64,000 bases of DNA from Mesocentrotus franciscanus (Eukaryota; Echinodermata; Echinoidea; Camarodonta; Strongylocentrotidae). The number at the start of each line of letters is the position of its first letter. Positions within the stretch are counted from its first letter, which is position 1. The stretch lies in assembly GCA_037976565.1 (NCBI GenBank), contig CP137683.1, forward strand, positions 797,600 through 861,599. Reading direction: 5' to 3'. The position numbers were made by a program, and so were the translations under genes. The notes beneath the pieces were generated by a model. It saw only the letters and a list, made by a program, of their open reading frames with translations, searched no databases and was not told the DNA's origin. Below are positions 22,325 to 35,888 of the stretch, in pieces.

Positions 22325-25300
22325 CATAATTATTTACTCCTTATTCCTTACGGCCTAAAATCAGAAAGCAAAATCACTAATGCTTGTTATGTTATATCGT
22401 ACGTACTTGAATATCAGTCTTATGACTAACCATTATGAGACCCCACTATCATGATATGAGTTTCAAAGTTTAATAAAGTTCTTTCTGAATGGGGTGAGCA
22501 GCTGTTTCATAATAGAATATTACGGATGGATCTTCGTCTTTTATAATCTGCAGTAAGTAACACATATGTTTGTTGATTATAGTAACATGAGCCAGCATAT
22601 TCCTATCTATGCTTTTAGAAAGCATAGCATATACCTGAGGCACAAATCATACACAGCAGTAAGGTAGCTCTCGAAAACACGGTGTTCTTCTCAAGATATT
22701 ATTTATTTCACCTCAAATGGGTCAGCGGTTGGCTTCGTAAGGCAAGAAAATCTCCTCCGAAAGTGACACCCAATCCTAAACCTTTGCTTTCATCATGCGT
22801 GTTCGACTATTATAAGAATCCAGAACGGTAAACATGGAGGTGGAACCAGGATTGTCTAAGAAGGGGTGGAGGTGGTGGGCGATGGTTGAACATTTCCCGA
22901 AATTAATGTTTCCCATGAACATTATGTGAGGGGGGGGGGGTGATAAATATATAATTCCCCTATAGTTAAGAATCAAGAATATATCAATTTTAGCCATTTA
23001 TATTGGGGGAGGGGGCTGCAGTATCAGTTGGGGGTCACCTAGGCGCCCTCTGGATCAGTCTAGTATGTAACCTATATCCAACCTAATATTCTGGAATAAC
23101 TCATCACCACCTCTCTTCGTTCGAGGTATTCGGGAATCATCTTTCGCTGCGACTAGCGGCGGGGGTAATCAAAGATGAAAATCATCTGATGAATTCCACA
23201 GAAAGGAACAGCGAATTTAGGCATTTAGGAACGGGAGTGGACGGAGATGATGGTGGACAAAGCCGAGATAATTCTCCCGACGTAATCAAATCAGATATTA
23301 CAGTTTAGCTGATGATTTTATTAAGATGACCGCCTGACCAGAGCGTAGCGTGGACATGTTCAAATATTAAGCAATGGTAAACTTGATTTATGTTCATTTT
23401 TCATTAAAGCACTGCCATGTCTAGGTCTGAATGTTATAATTATTATATCGGACTTGGCCGCGTTTACAAATGTATAACAAACTTCTATAGACATATGACA
23501 AAACAGATATTCTATGGTTTCGTAGTGATCAATTACTCGTAATTATTTTGATAACACTGGACTGCAGTAGTAAATCTTATGTTGTGCCTACTTTATGTTT
23601 CTGTACTGATATTAGAGAACATATTGGAAGATGTAGAGGAAAACATTCATTGAGACAAAAGATAAAATTCTATCTATTTTGCAATTCTCTTTTTTTCTCC
23701 ATTTGTGAGAAAAGGAACGCATTAAGAACATGAACCTAGTTTACCCACTCCGATAATTTCTAGACTGTTTTGTAGGTTTATATTTCCATCATATCTCAGA
23801 TATCCCTAAATATTTTGGAGAGAAAGTATGTCATGTTCGGAAAAAATATCAAATAATGCCTCAAATAAGTTGAAGTAGCCCTTTTAAGCTTACACATGTA
23901 TACGAACGTGTCCTGGTTCTCAAGGTTCTCAAGGTTCATTTGAAGATACTATTGTCCCTTTTGCAGCCAACATCAAATTCTGTAGAACATTGTAGGAATT
24001 ATGAATATGTCATGTATGTCCTATCTGTGAAATTTAGACATCAGCAGTGTCTTAGTATTCAAATTATGCAAGGAAACCCATTTACTTTCTAGACTTCACT
24101 GTCAGATACTATTGAGTGACTGAATGACCTTTTTTTTCTTTGGTAATAACATACACAAAATGAGCTGTAAAGATACATGAGCATTTGTCTACATCAATAA
24201 CCTACTTCTTGTAATGGCCAAAATTAAACTGATTGAATTTTTGTGCAGCACAAAACGTACGACCATTCGGTACAAGGGTCTGAAAATCAGACTATTTACT
24301 AAAGTGATTGCAATACTAAAGTCGATTTGACAACTAATGGTCGTTATTCCCACAAAAATATATTTTCAAGCCCTTTCTTGTTTTGAAGGAAGTTCTAAAT
24401 TAGTATTTTCATTCAAATGCCATTGGAATTCAACCTTTACATTTTTTTGGTCTGCAAATGTCTGTTAAACAATATTCGCGATAACGAAACTACTCAAGTA
24501 AATATAGCGAGGAAAGAACATTATTATCCGAGTATTATAATATGCCTCAGGAAATTATGCAATATAATTTCATTTTGAATTAAAAAAAAATCATATCTAG
24601 GAAGTGATAATACTTTTATGCTCAAGATAGTGGTAGTCTTACACAAGGAGATAGTTGAAAATACAGTTTCAATTTTCATGATTACATAATGGAACATGTC
24701 GTGTAGTGAATGGGAGAGGAAGAATATGAAAAGAAGGAATACAAAAATAATAATACACATATTAATTAAAAGGTAAAACAAACGAAATATCATGATAGTG
24801 ATGATAAAATAGATGACGATTCAAGATTAAACATAGGGTAGCATGACGTAGGTTTTTACCATGTAAAGGAAAACAACAATGACAAGTACCAAATATAAGT
24901 TAAATGAAGGATAAACGATGCTGACTAACAAGGAGGAGGAAAGTGTTGCTTATATGAACAGAAGTCCTTGGAGTACTCACGCCATTTTATTTCTCCCTAA
25001 CCAAGTGATGTATTGCTTATCCAATTGCTCTTTACCGCGCTGACATCACTAGGATAGAAAACTTGTCCGTTATTTTCAGTGGGTGAATCTAAAAGGGGCG
25101 GGGACTGGGGAGGATAATTTCCTGCTACATCGATGGACCACTTATAAATTCATTCGATAATCATGGTGGAAAATAAGTGAAAAATTGATGAAATAAACTA
25201 CTTGACAATAAATCTTGCAGTCAATATCAAAACTTAACATATATACACAAACTTACGCACACACAAGCACTCGCATAAATACACACACATACATCTCCCG

Positions 25301-27660
25301 CACCCCACACCTAAACATAAAATCTCTCTTCACAGTAATATCACACATTCAATGCCCACTCACATAATATTCATGATATTGAAAAGTAGACACTGTTTTG
25401 TTAGCCAAGTTTTGTAGGCCTATCACAATAATCAACATTTCACTTTATTCGATATCTTACTTTCTTTGAAAGGAAAATACAGTCATCTAGGAATTGGCTC
25501 GTCATTTAACATTTTTGCTTTTCACAAAGTTGAATTAAAATCAAGTGAACACTTACGAATTGATTTTCGGGGCTCACCAATTCGACAGTTATTTAGGAGA
25601 ATTTGTCTGTCTTTATGCCACTTCTAGGTGCTATTTAGTGGAGTAGTTCAAGTTTCCCAAAATGGCACTGATTTATGGATTTGTGATAAATCATTATCGG
25701 TTTACAATCTGATTCCATATTCGTATCAAGGTATTTGATATATGCATGTACGATCTTAATGGGATGACAATAAAAATATCTAATGGCCTGATTGTAACCA
25801 GCATTATTGTACTTAAAATGAACATTTACGTATATTATGACGCAGTAAACGACCTGAAAAAATGGGAAAAGGTAATGATACGAAGAAGATTATCTCTATT
25901 TTATAAGACTAGCAAAAATGTAAAGCGTACCACCGTAACCTCGTCTATTCCTATTTATTTATTTCTGGAGGCGGCTTACCTCTGCATGTGTGACCGGGGC
26001 TTTGAAATAATGTCGGCGTTTATAACAAACATAGCCTGATTAGAAATTGACATTAAACCGGATCACCGAATTGGTTTTTTATTGATTTCTTATTGGGGCC
26101 GTTCCTTTCAGTAGAGTTCTGAAAGAACTACTAAATAAAATGAAATTTGTCGAAATAGGCGTAACAGCGGGGAGTTGTCACTACGCGCTGAATTAACCTA
26201 CTTTGTATTGGGATGCCCGGCATAGGAAATATCTGACGTGGGTTCAAAAGCGCCAATGTACATGATACAGTGCTTCCTGCAGCCGATCTAGCTTTATATC
26301 AAGGCCTGATTTGTGCCTGCTGCGGACCTTTATTTCGAGTTCAGATTAGTTTCTGGTTCATTTGGAACAGGTCCAAAATGTAGGCCATTCAATGTGACCT
26401 TATACTAGGTCTATGCCATCGTATTGCTAATAATGAGTGCATGAATGCCTATGCTTACTTCTATAGGTTGTGATTTGTACTTGAACGTTAAACATGTCAG
26501 GCACTTTACATTGACCATTGCATATTATAGTATCGCAAACTCGCAAATCACCATATGGATACAGAAAACCAAGAAAAAAAAACAATAAGAAGGTTAGAAT
26601 AAAGTAAAAGCAATTAGGCCTACACAAGAGTGTTGCAACTCAATTCATTTTTTTAAATCTAAGATCAGCTATTTCGCTAGTGATTCTGTGCCTCTTTTCA
26701 GAGAGAGAAAGAGAGAGAAAGAGAGTGAAAGATGTTAAAATGAAAGTTAAAAAAGAATTGATCATAGCATAAGCGATGGATGTAGTCGGCATAATAAAAA
26801 GATGAGTTTGTCACCATTGAAAATAAGGTCTTCCCACTGTGCATGCTTGTTTGGTTTGCTCTCAGGCTCAATCTTAGACTGAAGCCGATGGCTAAAGATC
26901 GGTCAAGGGTGAACAACCCCGGCAGAATCATGCCCGAGATTTATGTTCATAAGCAAACGTGATATTTATCATTACCATTGCTTTACGTAAGAGGCCTTGT
27001 CAGGGCACGTAGAACTTAACAATTTATATCGAAGAAGGTCCCATGAAAAACTACGACAACTAAACTGTTTTTTTTCTTCATATTCTGTTTATAACACGAG
27101 GTGCATCCGGCCCTTTTAAATGATACGTATATTTGTCCTTACGGGCCAGCTGCTCATAACCTAGCTCTATTTCTCCATTTTCGTTGTCCTTAGTCGGAAT
27201 ATCTGTCATGTATTATGTAGGACCTTCGATTGCTATCCTTGTGAGTAGTGCCGGAGGTCTTAATTTTCTTTTCATATCAATCATTGAAAAAAGAGTGGTA
27301 TTGAAAGTTGCATTGGATAAGGCTAATGAGAAAGATGCTCTTCTACTTATGCATCACGTCTTTCCTTTTTTCACTTTTTGTTGACATTTTGATATAAAAA
27401 ACAATATACAGAAGACATTGAATGTATGTAGATATTAACAAAAAAACATATCTGGAGAACCACAATCGCAACTATTTTCGACAAATCAACTCAAGCCAAT
27501 TCCGATGACCCTATTGCATTCCGTATAAATCATGTGCGGATTATGTAAATACATAATTGTCATCTTCGCACATTTCAATAGGTGACGCACAAGGCTAGTA
27601 GAATTAAGTGCAGTTGGTTTTTCTAAATAAGTGCCTATCGTATTTTTAACATTTCTTATA
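22325..27660. other. No gene recognised
   Basis: AT-rich single-copy-looking DNA. A G-run lies at about 22930-22942 and TAGGCCTA words recur. Frames of 60-97 residues on both strands show no domain, signal or repeat I recognise. Confidence 0.4.
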
Positions 27661-27664
27661 TATC

Positions 27665-27880
27665 TTCATCATCATCATCATCTTTATCGTTGTCGTCGTC
27701 GTCGTCATCATCATCATCATCATCACAAGCATTATATAATCAACACCATTATCACCGTCATCATCATTGCAATCACCATCATGATCACCACCACCACCAC
27801 CGCCATCGTCATCACCACCACCACAACCACCATCACCACCATCATAATTATCATCACCATCATCGTGATCACAATTTTGT
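27665..27880. repeat. CAT/CAC/GTC trinucleotide microsatellite
   Basis: About 210 bp of CAT and CAC triplets with GTC and ATT interruptions. It yields poly-His/Ser/Thr frames on plus and poly-Asp/Gly/Met frames on minus, all artefacts of the repeat. Confidence 0.95.
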
Positions 27881-28175
27881 GTGAACAATTTTAATTTGTA
27901 GAAGGTGATTACTACCCTCGATTTGCATTTGGGTCATCTGAAATGGCGCTAATGTGCTATTCGAGCGTTAATGCTCACTCTAGCCCGAATTACATTACCA
28001 TTTTAACATGTTTAAGTAGAAAGTTCAGGATTCTCAATATTCCATTATCATGAATCCCTAGACAGACATTACAGGATCTTTTAATTAAATCCCTTCCCGA
28101 TAGACAGTGAAAACGGGTGATGGTGGAGGTGGGGGTGGGGTGGGGTGGAGGGAGGGAAGATGCGTCGTTGTACAG

Positions 28176-28480
28176 ATTTGTTTTGATTTGATTTGATTTA
28201 TTTACCAACAGCAATACAGTAATACATTTCATACAATGTGTTTATATATCCAAGAAGAGAAACTATTGGTTGGTAAAAGGGGCCAGATAATAGCACATGT
28301 GTTAGTCGAGCCTAACCCCTTAAACAGCTAAACAAAGTATTTTGGTACAAATCAGTTTAGAAAATGTAACAAAACATAAATAATGAATTTACTATTACAT
28401 TCGATACTTTCAAAAATAAGAATACTTAACAATGTCCTACAATATACAAACTGATAATGTAAAATATAATTTGTGTATAT
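28176..28480 (-). mobile_element. LINE 3' end with TTTGATTTG-type sequence, fragment
   Basis: TTTTGATTTGATTTGATTTA is followed by TTTACCAACAGCAATACAGT and AT-rich sequence. A pentamer run leading into TTTATT, with a CAATACA block behind it, has the form of an inverted LINE 3' end. There are no coding remnants. It abuts the SINE that starts near 28485. Confidence 0.4.
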
Positions 28481-28484
28481 ATGC

Positions 28485-28653
28485 AGATTATGTATAGTGG
28501 ATAGGTCAACGGACTGTGGGTCACGAGGTTCCGGGTTCGAGTCCCGCTGTCTCACTAATAGTAATGTCCTTCGCAATACATTAATCTACATTTACTACTT
28601 TTGACTCAGGTGTTAAATGGGCACCCGGTAATATATATATATATATATATATG
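28485..28653 (+). mobile_element. tRNA-derived SINE
   Basis: An internal RNA polymerase III promoter is visible: an A-box-like TATAGTGGATAGGTCAACGG (28493-28512) and an excellent B box GGTTCGAGTCC (28534-28544). The tRNA-like head ends in CCCGCTGTCTCACTAATAG. The body follows with CCTTCGCAATACATTAATC and CTCAGGTGTTAAATGGGCAC, then CCGGTA and an (AT)n tail. The head does not fold as a clean tRNA, so this is a SINE and not a tRNA gene. Related but more decayed bodies lie at 7690, 34681 and 39440. A 74-residue minus frame across it is antisense. Confidence 0.8.
28630..28653. repeat. (AT)n tail of SINE
   Basis: Uninterrupted TA dinucleotides directly after the SINE body. Confidence 0.9.
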
Positions 28654-29508
28654 TTCATAGCTGGAGATTAAATCACATTGACAGCGTACCAAACCTTTAC
28701 ACTAAGAAATAGGCGGATCCAGATTGTCCTCGTAAAGGGTTGGGGGGGGGGTGCAATTCCCCAAAAATCAAGAAAAACAAAATGGAGCAAAACATAATTT
28801 TTGCATAACAAAACAAGACAAAACCAAATGACGGAGCATAAACGGAGGGGTCCGTTCCGCTGGGACCCCTTGATCGGACCCCGTTGTATAATCGGAAGTG
28901 TCTCTGTGACCTGCTGCGTCTGGAATGGTGACATCGTCCAAGTTAAGTGTCGCCTGAGGAGTTGACAATTACTTAGGCATTACTATCATATTCCTCGACT
29001 TTGTCACGTGAATTCTTAGACTAGCTTCAGACAAATATTATTTATATTTAGAATTATCTAGATATATATTGCATAGATCAATACAATTAATAACAAAAAA
29101 GACAAAATCCCGTACGCAATTATCTTTATTTTGTTATAATTTACTTATATTGTACCCCGTGCCATACGACGGCTTTTCAACATACTAGACAAAAGAATTA
29201 AATGAAAAAGTAACGTGTTCTTAAAATAAAATGTGAAGATATTGAAGCTCATTCCTAGCCACATTGCATGGTGGACAAGATCTTCATCGTATTATCAATT
29301 CAGTTCTTTGTTGAATCAAGGAGTTATTAAGTTAGAGTTTCAGCGTAATAAATACTAGGTAGGAAGATATGTTCCACTTTTCACTGTCATTTGCTCTTGG
29401 ATTCATCATTGACGCTTCAGGTATACTTATTTCCCCCAAATCATGCTCCACATCTGTGCCCCTAGGCAAACTCGCATCATGAAACATTTTTGTGAATCCT
29501 CCCCACCC

Positions 29509-29539
<31 letters not shown>

Positions 29540-31248
29540 TATCTTTCTCTTGATGCCAGTTAGTGTTTCAAGCATGTTCAACGAAGGAAATTACTTCAAA
29601 AGAATATACCGTCAGCATTTCCTTCTGATATTTGGTGTACATTCTTTAATGTAAACTTGTAAATCTAACTTTTGCCTGTAACCTGTTATGAAAAAAATAG
29701 GTAGGTCCATACGTATATAGTAGGTCCATGGTTTAATACATTTCGGGCAGCAGAATACCATATGCCCTCGGGGAGGTCACGTGTCTATAATCATGCTACT
29801 TTATTACCCACATCGATGTTTCTAATTTCTTGGTTGTTTAGAGCGCATGCATTTTTTTGGCGGGGGAGGGGGAGGGGAGATGGTCTTTATTCCTGATATT
29901 CATCATCTTGTTTGTAAAGTACAGTGAATGTTTCCTTCTAGAAGAGTGCACAGTGTGCAGTTATTCAATGCATGCACAATGAGTTAAAAAAGGGAAATGT
30001 TTACTTCATGAAAATGCGTATCATGGAATTCAGATATATATTGTTTTCTTACTGCATCACACGATGTACCGTATATGATTACATCGTCGATTAAACATTT
30101 TGTAGAATCATTTCCATTTCAGACCTATGTTTATTTATAGAAATTAACATCGTATTATAGACGCTTCAGATGCTCAAGGAATACACAACAGCATGTATAT
30201 GTATTTGTATTAAATTTATGAGAAAACTTAATTAACATGGTACATGAATATTTTGTTCTACAATACATAGGCTTGATAATTGATTGAATTGCATTGATTT
30301 TTTTTTCTTCTGAAACATGCAAATCAAATTACATTTCAGCAATCCAACTTTAACAAAATATAACAAATTTTTGTAACGTGTATACAATATAATAATAATA
30401 AATGATGACATTAAAACAAATGTAACTGATAACACAATACCAAGAATTATTCATTAAAAAATAATAACAAGAAATAATAATAAATACAAATTATTAATTG
30501 ATACAAGTATATTAACATTCCTTTAAAAGATAGGCCTACATGGAAACAATCTATAATTGTACAAGCATGTATCTACATGTAAACATTACTTCAAATAAGA
30601 TTAAATGTTTAGAAAATGACAAACGGTAATGCATATAAAATATTTTGGGTCGATAATTTACCGGCTTGTGTGTTGTATTAATAATGGCAAATGATATATG
30701 AGGAAATCTGATAGAAATAACTTTAACGGAAATTACAATATGGTCAGAAACTGGTCATAAGGTTGGTAATGAAAATTAAAACCTTGTAACAAAGTATTGA
30801 CTTAAAAGGGACAAATTGGCATTTCTTTGCACGATGATAAAGTATGAGGCAAGATGCACATCTGCTGTAAACGGAGTATTGGGTATACTGTCTCATATGT
30901 TTAACAAGGGAAAATATTACACTAATATGACAATGATGCCACTTTTAACTAATGATTTTATGTTTGAAAATGCATATGTTCTGCCCCATAAATGCACAAT
31001 TACCTTATACATTACAATATTCCTAATCCTGAAAATATGTCACCTGAAGCCCAACTGCAAACGTCACCCTAACCCCGTCTTTGAAAAATAAGCCCAAAAT
31101 AAGCCCTTTACGAACCTACCGAAAATTTTGGAAATTTTAATTTCTTCTTATTATGTAATTACGTAATATTATTGCAATAGACGGCGGATCAGGGAGGGGG
31201 GAAGAAGGACTGGTCCCTCTCACTCCTTTACATAATAATAAATTTCAA
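28654..31248. other. No gene recognised
   Basis: AT-rich DNA. GGCGGATCCAG near 28712 and a G-run at 28741-28751 resemble transposon-tip sequence common in marine invertebrates, but no partner end was found. A short (CT)n run lies at about 29509-29545. Confidence 0.4.
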
Positions 31249-31768
31249 TAACAATTTACATCGAAAATAATATCGCTAGTGATATTCGTTTGTCTCGCAA
31301 TGTGGTCAATAAGGGATCTAAAGATATGCTTCGTCAGGTGATAAATACGCAAGCGTGTTTTATACAGGACCGGCGGTCAATTAATTCGATCAATAATTGG
31401 AACAATAACGCACAAGGCCTATTGGCCGACGCACACGATGCTCGACCAATCAGCAGGCCGCTGGTTCGGCCGCTGGTTCGGCTGATGCACAAGGCCTATT
31501 GGCCGACGCACACGGTGCTCGACCAATAGGCCTTGTGCGTTATTGTTCCAATTATTGATCGAATTAATTGACCGCCGGTCCTCCCGTACAGTATAAAACA
31601 CGCTTGCTTACATTAGTTTTTATCACCTGACGAAGTGTTGCAGCGGCGCACGAAACGTGGTGATCTTTTAGATCCCTTATTGACCACATTGCGAGACAAA
31701 CGAATATCACTAGCGATATTATTTTCGATACTACATCCGCAATGAGTAATATATTTAACAATTTACAT
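31249..31768. mobile_element. Long foldback element with flanking 13-bp direct repeat
   Basis: The left arm from 31262 reads CGAAAATAATATCGCTAGTG, ATATTCGTTTGTCTCGCAAT and GTGGTCAATAAGGGATCTAA. The right arm ends with the exact complement at about 31670-31729. Inner arm blocks also pair, for example GACCGGCGGTCAATTAATTC with its complement near 31563-31583. The centre holds a direct repeat GGCCTATTGGCCGACGCACA at about 31417 and 31494. TAACAATTTACAT occurs at 31249-31261 and at 31756-31768, outside the arms, with about 26 bp between the right arm and the right copy. The right arm has an extra block of about 30 bp with a hammerhead-like motif that the left arm lacks. No protein is encoded. Confidence 0.8.
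31622..31664 (+). ncRNA. Hammerhead-ribozyme-like motif, probably degenerate
   Basis: Stem I ATCAC (31622-31626) pairs with GTGAT (31660-31664). CTGACGA (31627-31633) fits the CUGANGA core. A short stem II (GTGT with GCAC, after an extra A) closes near GAAA (31652-31655). Stem III would be only the self-complementary ACGT. The nucleotide at the cleavage position is G, where hammerheads need A, C or U, so activity as drawn is doubtful. Penelope-like retroelements are known to carry hammerheads with minimal stem III; relation to them is an inference. Confidence 0.4.
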
Positions 31769-34680
31769 TATTATAATCATAATGATAATAATAGTAGTAA
31801 TAATAACAATAATTATAACAATAATGTTTTGCACCCATGGTAGCCACATCAGTATTAATACTGTTTTCCTTGAGGACCCTGTAATCATATTATTGCCCAG
31901 GCTTTAGTCGAGCTTAAATATACACATACAAATAAGTTGTGTTCTAATTATGCTCCCCCCCTTTTTTTGCAATATAAGCCCTAAAAATGCACCGGAGAAT
32001 GTAATAAGCCTTTTCTTCTTTTTGTCTGTCAGAGATTTTTCGGAAAAGTGACCTAAAGCCCTTTTCATAAGCTCCTGGATCCATCCCTGTTTAATTATTC
32101 TTGAAATGTCTTGAATGGCGGATCAAAATCCATAAAATGTCGAAATGAGGCTGGGCGGTCATCGCGATGTCTTTTCGTGTCGAGGTGCATCGTAATATCG
32201 ATTGATCCCCAGAGGTGTTCATTCGCACTCTGGGTTTACCCATAGTGCAATTGGTTATTCGCGTCATAAATCAATGTTTGCACGATGGATTAAACGATGC
32301 ATCAGGAACCATGGGCAATGCTCACGGTCATTTATTTTTGATCGTGAATCGTTAACTGAACAGGACAATGAACTAGCAGAATATGGAAAACAGAAGGAGA
32401 GGAAGTAAAATAAAAAGAAGAAAAAGGATGAGTTATGGCTCTTTATGTTTTATTATTTCCTTTGGTAATGATGAAATAACAGGTACCTTTTTGAATGTTT
32501 GAACACTATAACAAAGGCATGAATAGTGGGTACCGTAGATGCCATGCATCAAATTTAGCCTTCAGATTTAATATTCCTTACACTAGAAAAAAAATGATAA
32601 TGGTGATTATCTTTGCATTCAAAGCAAGCGAATCTCAACCTACCTTCAAGTATTTATAGCGAAATTATCGCGAAACCGGTGATCCTTTAATCTAGGAAGC
32701 GGGCTCCCTATTACCCCTTTCCGATCAGTTTCTCTTTCCCACTTGCACTCTCCATATCTCCACCACTTCCCCCCTCCCCTCATCATTATTTAGCTCATAC
32801 AAAGTCTATGGTAGTTACTTTTGCTCCCCCTGTTTCAGAATCCTGGTTCTTGCAAATGTTTACAATGTTTTCGATTTTAAGACGATTTTCTCTCAATAAT
32901 CATACAGATTACAATTATCTGCACCTGTATGCTGTAAACGCCTTAGGGGGAAATGCATTTAAGATCCAATTGCGCCTCAAAGGATGAGCATCGGGGCTGG
33001 TTTCCGTTTATTCGGTAAGACTCAGCAGGTGCTATTTTAACTACATGATTTAGTACATCGGTAAACAGGAAGATAACTACGGGGTCAGAGAAAGCAGTTT
33101 TAGCTCCATCGAGAAAGGGAAAAGGACATAGAGACTGTAGTAGAAAAGGGAGTGGGAGAGAGAAAGAGAGAGAGAGAGAGACTGATAATTATGGAGATCG
33201 AGGTAGATTACTGAGAGAGAAATAAATAGAGAGGGGGGTATAAAGAGAAATATTGAGACTGATAGAGAGAGAGAGAGAGAGGGAGGGAGGGAGAGAGAGA
33301 GAGAGAGAGACACGGTGGCAAAACCGGGGGTCGAGAGGGTCAAACTTTTTGATAAATAAAAAACAGTGTCCCTCCTGCATCACGAAGGTGTCGCTCTTAA
33401 GTAAACAAAGTCCCCTCCTGCGATTAAATGCTAGCCCCTGAGCCCAAAATCACTTTTTTTCATCATCTGATGTGCCATGAGTAAATACCAATCATTGGGA
33501 TAGCAGATGCCTTGTTTACGAAAAACCCCTTTCAAGTGAACAAATTTCCTTTTCACGATAAGACGAAGGTGTTAATCATTAGGTAAAAGTGTCCTTCATA
33601 TATCAGAGGTATTCTAAGTGTTTAAGGGCAGATGACTTTACTTAAGACCATGATGGAAATGCCCTTTAGATTTGTGCCCTTCCTGTGAAAGAATTAATGT
33701 CCCTCCAATGGATAAAAAACTCCTTCTCTATACGCTGTGCCCTTATGTTTTAATACATACCTTTCATATTACTATAGTTATTACAAAGAAACAGATAACT
33801 GCTTTGTGACATCAAGGCGGTGTTCTACCAGTTGTAGTAATATGGCTTTTCTCGACAATGTTGCCTTTTCTCTGAAAATATTGCTTTTTAGTTATAGCGC
33901 TATCTAAATTATGTTGACAATGAGTGTGGGTCATAGGTATTAGGCGAATTCGCTGATGCGGAACATGTCTCTTTAACACGGGACTTCATTCATTTGTCCT
34001 CCAAAAACGTCTTTCTCCCTGACTGATTGCTCATTCTGGAAGGTTAACGGCAAAGTTTAATATTCGCTGGAACTGGCAAGCTGACTTCAAACTAAAAATC
34101 AAATGCTTGATCCATGACCATTGCACCCTTTCGGTGCACCCTTTTTATCATGATGATAAAAGCAACAGGATTCAATTATTCACGTGTTAAATGAGCAGCT
34201 AAATTGGTAATGTCTAGCCGACGAACTTTTCTCGAGTAAAACACCCTCCAAACGACCATGGAAGTAAGGACCTCAGACGATTCTTTCTTGATAGCGTTGG
34301 TATTACTCCCATTAACAGGCTCATATTGATTATTGTATTATTATACGTTCGGGTGCAAAAAATGTTACGTTATGAGCTTCTGATCTGGTGGAATACCCAG
34401 GCGGTGTGTTATTGCAATTAGCAGATAAGAGTCTGTCGAGCCTATTCTAGAAAAGGGTAATGCCATATGGGAGCAGTGTGATATAATGGTGGAGGCCCGT
34501 ACCTCTAATAGACTGTAAGCACAGACTCTAATTTAACACTTTACCACAATTCCTAGTGCCCGCTTAAGCAGAGGCTAGCTCTGTCAGTCTTTGGCTGTAT
34601 AAGGAGCAGCTAAAGTACAGAGTCTATACAGAATGCCGTCAGCATAGTCTCAGAGTGCAGACAACAACAACTTACAGAGG
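31769..34680. other. No gene recognised; simple repeats
   Basis: AT-rich, with TAATAA-type repeats just after the foldback. The polypurine tract at 33140-33312 is listed separately. Frames of 60-88 residues follow from it or lack any domain. Confidence 0.4.
33140..33312. repeat. Polypurine GA/GGGA tract
   Basis: GA runs at 33166-33180 and 33263-33310 with a GGAGGGAGGGA block between. The Leu/Ser-rich minus-strand frames covering it are artefacts. Confidence 0.9.
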
Positions 34681-34845
34681 TTTGTGACTGCTAACTACTT
34701 TCCATGCGAGAGGTGGCGGGTTCAATCCTGGCCTGATGCCTACATCCTTAGACAAGCCGTTTCGCCCACATGTTCCACTCTCAACCCAGATGTTTCTGGC
34801 AATGATGGGGTAATAATAATAACATGGCCATCAGGTTTTTATACA
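34681..34845 (+). mobile_element. Decayed tRNA-derived SINE
   Basis: The B-box-like GGCGGGTTCAATCCTGG (about 34717-34733) is followed by CATCCTTAGACAAGCCGTTT, CCACTCTCAACCCAGATGTT and TCTGGCAATGATGGGG, then an AATAATAATAA run. This is the same block order as the SINE at 28485. The A box is weak. A 77-residue frame across it is a shadow. Confidence 0.6.
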
Positions 34846-35656
34846 GATGTGGCTTCTCTGAGTTGTCTTATAATTATTGTTATGTCCTTGAGTTGCATTG
34901 GGAGTTTCAGTTGTTGACGTTGACACGAACGTGATTATTTAACACTAAAAATCTTTTTTTTTTCGTATACAAAATGAATTAATTTATAATTCTGCATTTT
35001 CCTTTAAAGTCAAATACTGTATCATAAGTTCTAATACCGATTTCTTTTGTAAATACTGAATATGTTTGTGTAGGTTTTGCTGGAATATGTACGAAGTAAA
35101 AGATTGAAATGCAATGCTGAATAAATGGATTCAATTTTATTCCTCTACAATGCCAACCTAGCTTTGTGACCTGTAAATAGACCTGTATATATACTTGCGA
35201 TGGAGTACATTATACATTCGTGATTTGACACACACGCAATCCCGTCATGCCTCAGGACAATGATGATCGATTGAACCGTTCAACTCTAGCCGCCGTTTGT
35301 AAGACAGTGACTCTGTCTCCATGTCACATTTATATTATTCTTGGCTGACAAAAGTTAACACACTCTACATCCATTCTTTGTCAAGAAACGGGGCAAGATC
35401 TAGGTTAGGAGTATTGTATTACATAATACAATACCTTTTATTGACTATTGTGGTTCATAACCCAATCAAGCTGTCTTTACGACTTATTTAGACAATTCTA
35501 TCATATTGTTTCTATTATGTAAGGGCTTGTATGGGGGTCGTATGTGAAGGGATGTTGTATTAGGGATCCCGATTCATAAGACTTTGTATTAACAAAAAAG
35601 ATGTTACTTGGAATTGCTGCATTTCAATGATTGTAAAGATTTGCGGGGTTTCTTAC

Positions 35657-35712
35657 TTGAAATAATAATAATAGTAATAATAACAATAATACTACTACTA
35701 ATAATAATGATA
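35657..35712. repeat. AAT/ACT trinucleotide microsatellite
   Basis: AATAATAAT and ACTACTACT triplets with interruptions. Confidence 0.85.
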
Positions 35713-35888
35713 AGCGCACATATCCATCTCTAGAGAAAATCGTGGCGCCTACAATACTACTCCAATTCAAAAGCTCCAAAGCGAAAAACAATATTAATAT
35801 ATGAAGTCAATGAACTAAAATTTGAACTCTAAAACGGGAAACTCAATTGTAACCAGTAAGCATTTGGTGGGTCTTAAGTATGGCGCTA

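Noticed and set aside
27631..27894. Poly-His/Thr and poly-Asp/Gly frames
   Set aside because: Trinucleotide microsatellite; the frames follow from CAT/CAC triplets.
28485..28560. Possible tRNA gene
   Set aside because: The A and B boxes are good, but the acceptor and anticodon stems do not pair cleanly and a SINE body follows directly.
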